Program-made: the position numbers and the translations under genes
Notes under the pieces: model-generated
Told to the model about the DNA's origin: nothing
The model's database searches: none
Seen by the model: the letters and a program-made list of their open reading frames with translations, nothing else
Shown here: positions 63,742 to 64,000 of the stretch, piece after piece
Numbering within the stretch: position 1 is the first letter of the stretch
How the letters are laid out: every line of letters starts with the position of its first letter
Source of the DNA: Porphyra umbilicalis
Lineage: Eukaryota; Rhodophyta; Bangiophyceae; Bangiales; Bangiaceae
Assembly (NCBI GenBank): GCA_002049455.2
Contig: KV918949.1
Coordinates: 1 to 64,000 of the forward strand
Reading direction: 5' to 3'
Length of the DNA stretch: 64,000 bases

Positions 63742-64000
63742 AAGGCCACTGTAGGCTCACGTACGCAGAGGCACCCAAGAATCGCTCGGAATGGCCAACA
63801 GGCACACACACAGGAGTCACGCACGGCGGGGGACGAGATGGCCGCACGGCGGGGGACGAGATGGCCGCACGGCGTGGGACGAGATGGCCGCACGGCGGGG
63901 GACGAGATGGCCCTCGTGGGGTCTGTTACGAAAGAACGGAAAACGAAAAATGCGCGACCCACCAACGCCACCCCCGCACAGCTCTAACGAACGGAGAGGC
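63742..64000. other. Window end with a 23-bp tandem repeat
   Basis: GCACGGCGGGGGACGAGATG starts units at 63821, 63844, 63867 and 63890, a perfect 23-bp period with one substitution in unit three. It lies upstream of the Cys-rich ORF and may be part of its promoter region or an element end. Confidence 0.7.

Noticed and set aside
1..64000. Stop codon reassignment to explain in-frame stops
   Set aside because: TAA, TAG and TGA all occur inside frames and all also end frames; the hAT transposase uses none internally. Paralogue comparison supports mutation.

Overview
This is nuclear DNA of a eukaryote, and almost everything recognisable in it is transposon-derived. Evidence for a eukaryote: a Ty3/gypsy chromovirus with two LTRs, a hAT element, PIF/Harbinger genes, a tnp2 (CACTA-type) transposase, a JmjC-domain protein, TA-flanked MITEs and many minisatellites. 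There are no bacterial operons. Base composition is patchy: extremely GC-rich blocks (2.2-5.4, 38-40, 46-53, 56.6-60.5 kb) alternate with moderate ones. Products are rich in Ala, Gly, Pro and Arg. A bangiophyte red alga (Porphyra/Pyropia type) fits my impression, but this is a guess; no diagnostic host gene is present.

Layout. 1-5.4 kb: spacer, then a broken RluA-type pseudouridine synthase gene and GC-rich DNA I cannot assign. 5.9-6.15 kb: a MITE. About 6.5-32.4 kb: possibly one very large element. A tnp2-type transposase (7.67-10.54 kb, +) faces a convergent giant gene (28.38-11.15 kb, -) that encodes a 36-residue repeat array, 62-residue repeats, a JmjN-like segment and a JmjC oxygenase domain. 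Similar short motifs lie in both outer arms. That gene was later split by a 9.68-kb Ty3 chromovirus (12326-22005, 5-bp target duplication). The chromovirus carries an extra antisense gene between pol and the 3' LTR. 32.6-35.3 kb: spacer. 35.3-40.5 kb: a complete hAT element with 10-bp terminal repeats and an 8-bp target duplication, inserted in a GC-rich tandem repeat. It holds an intact transposase and a decayed DUF1749 alpha/beta-hydrolase gene. 43.25-43.38 kb: a second MITE. 45.9-52.6 kb: a Harbinger transposase facing a Myb/SANT-like ORF1 gene. 61.6-63.7 kb: a better preserved ORF1 relative. Both ORF1 loci have the same unusual Cys motif upstream. 59.15-60.43 kb: a 194-bp tandem array.

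Nearly every gene carries in-frame stops or frame changes. The hAT transposase and the ORFs at 61.6-63.7 kb are the main exceptions. I therefore read the window as a nested transposon graveyard, though base-level assembly errors in GC-rich DNA could add to it. I saw no tRNA, rRNA or CRISPR.
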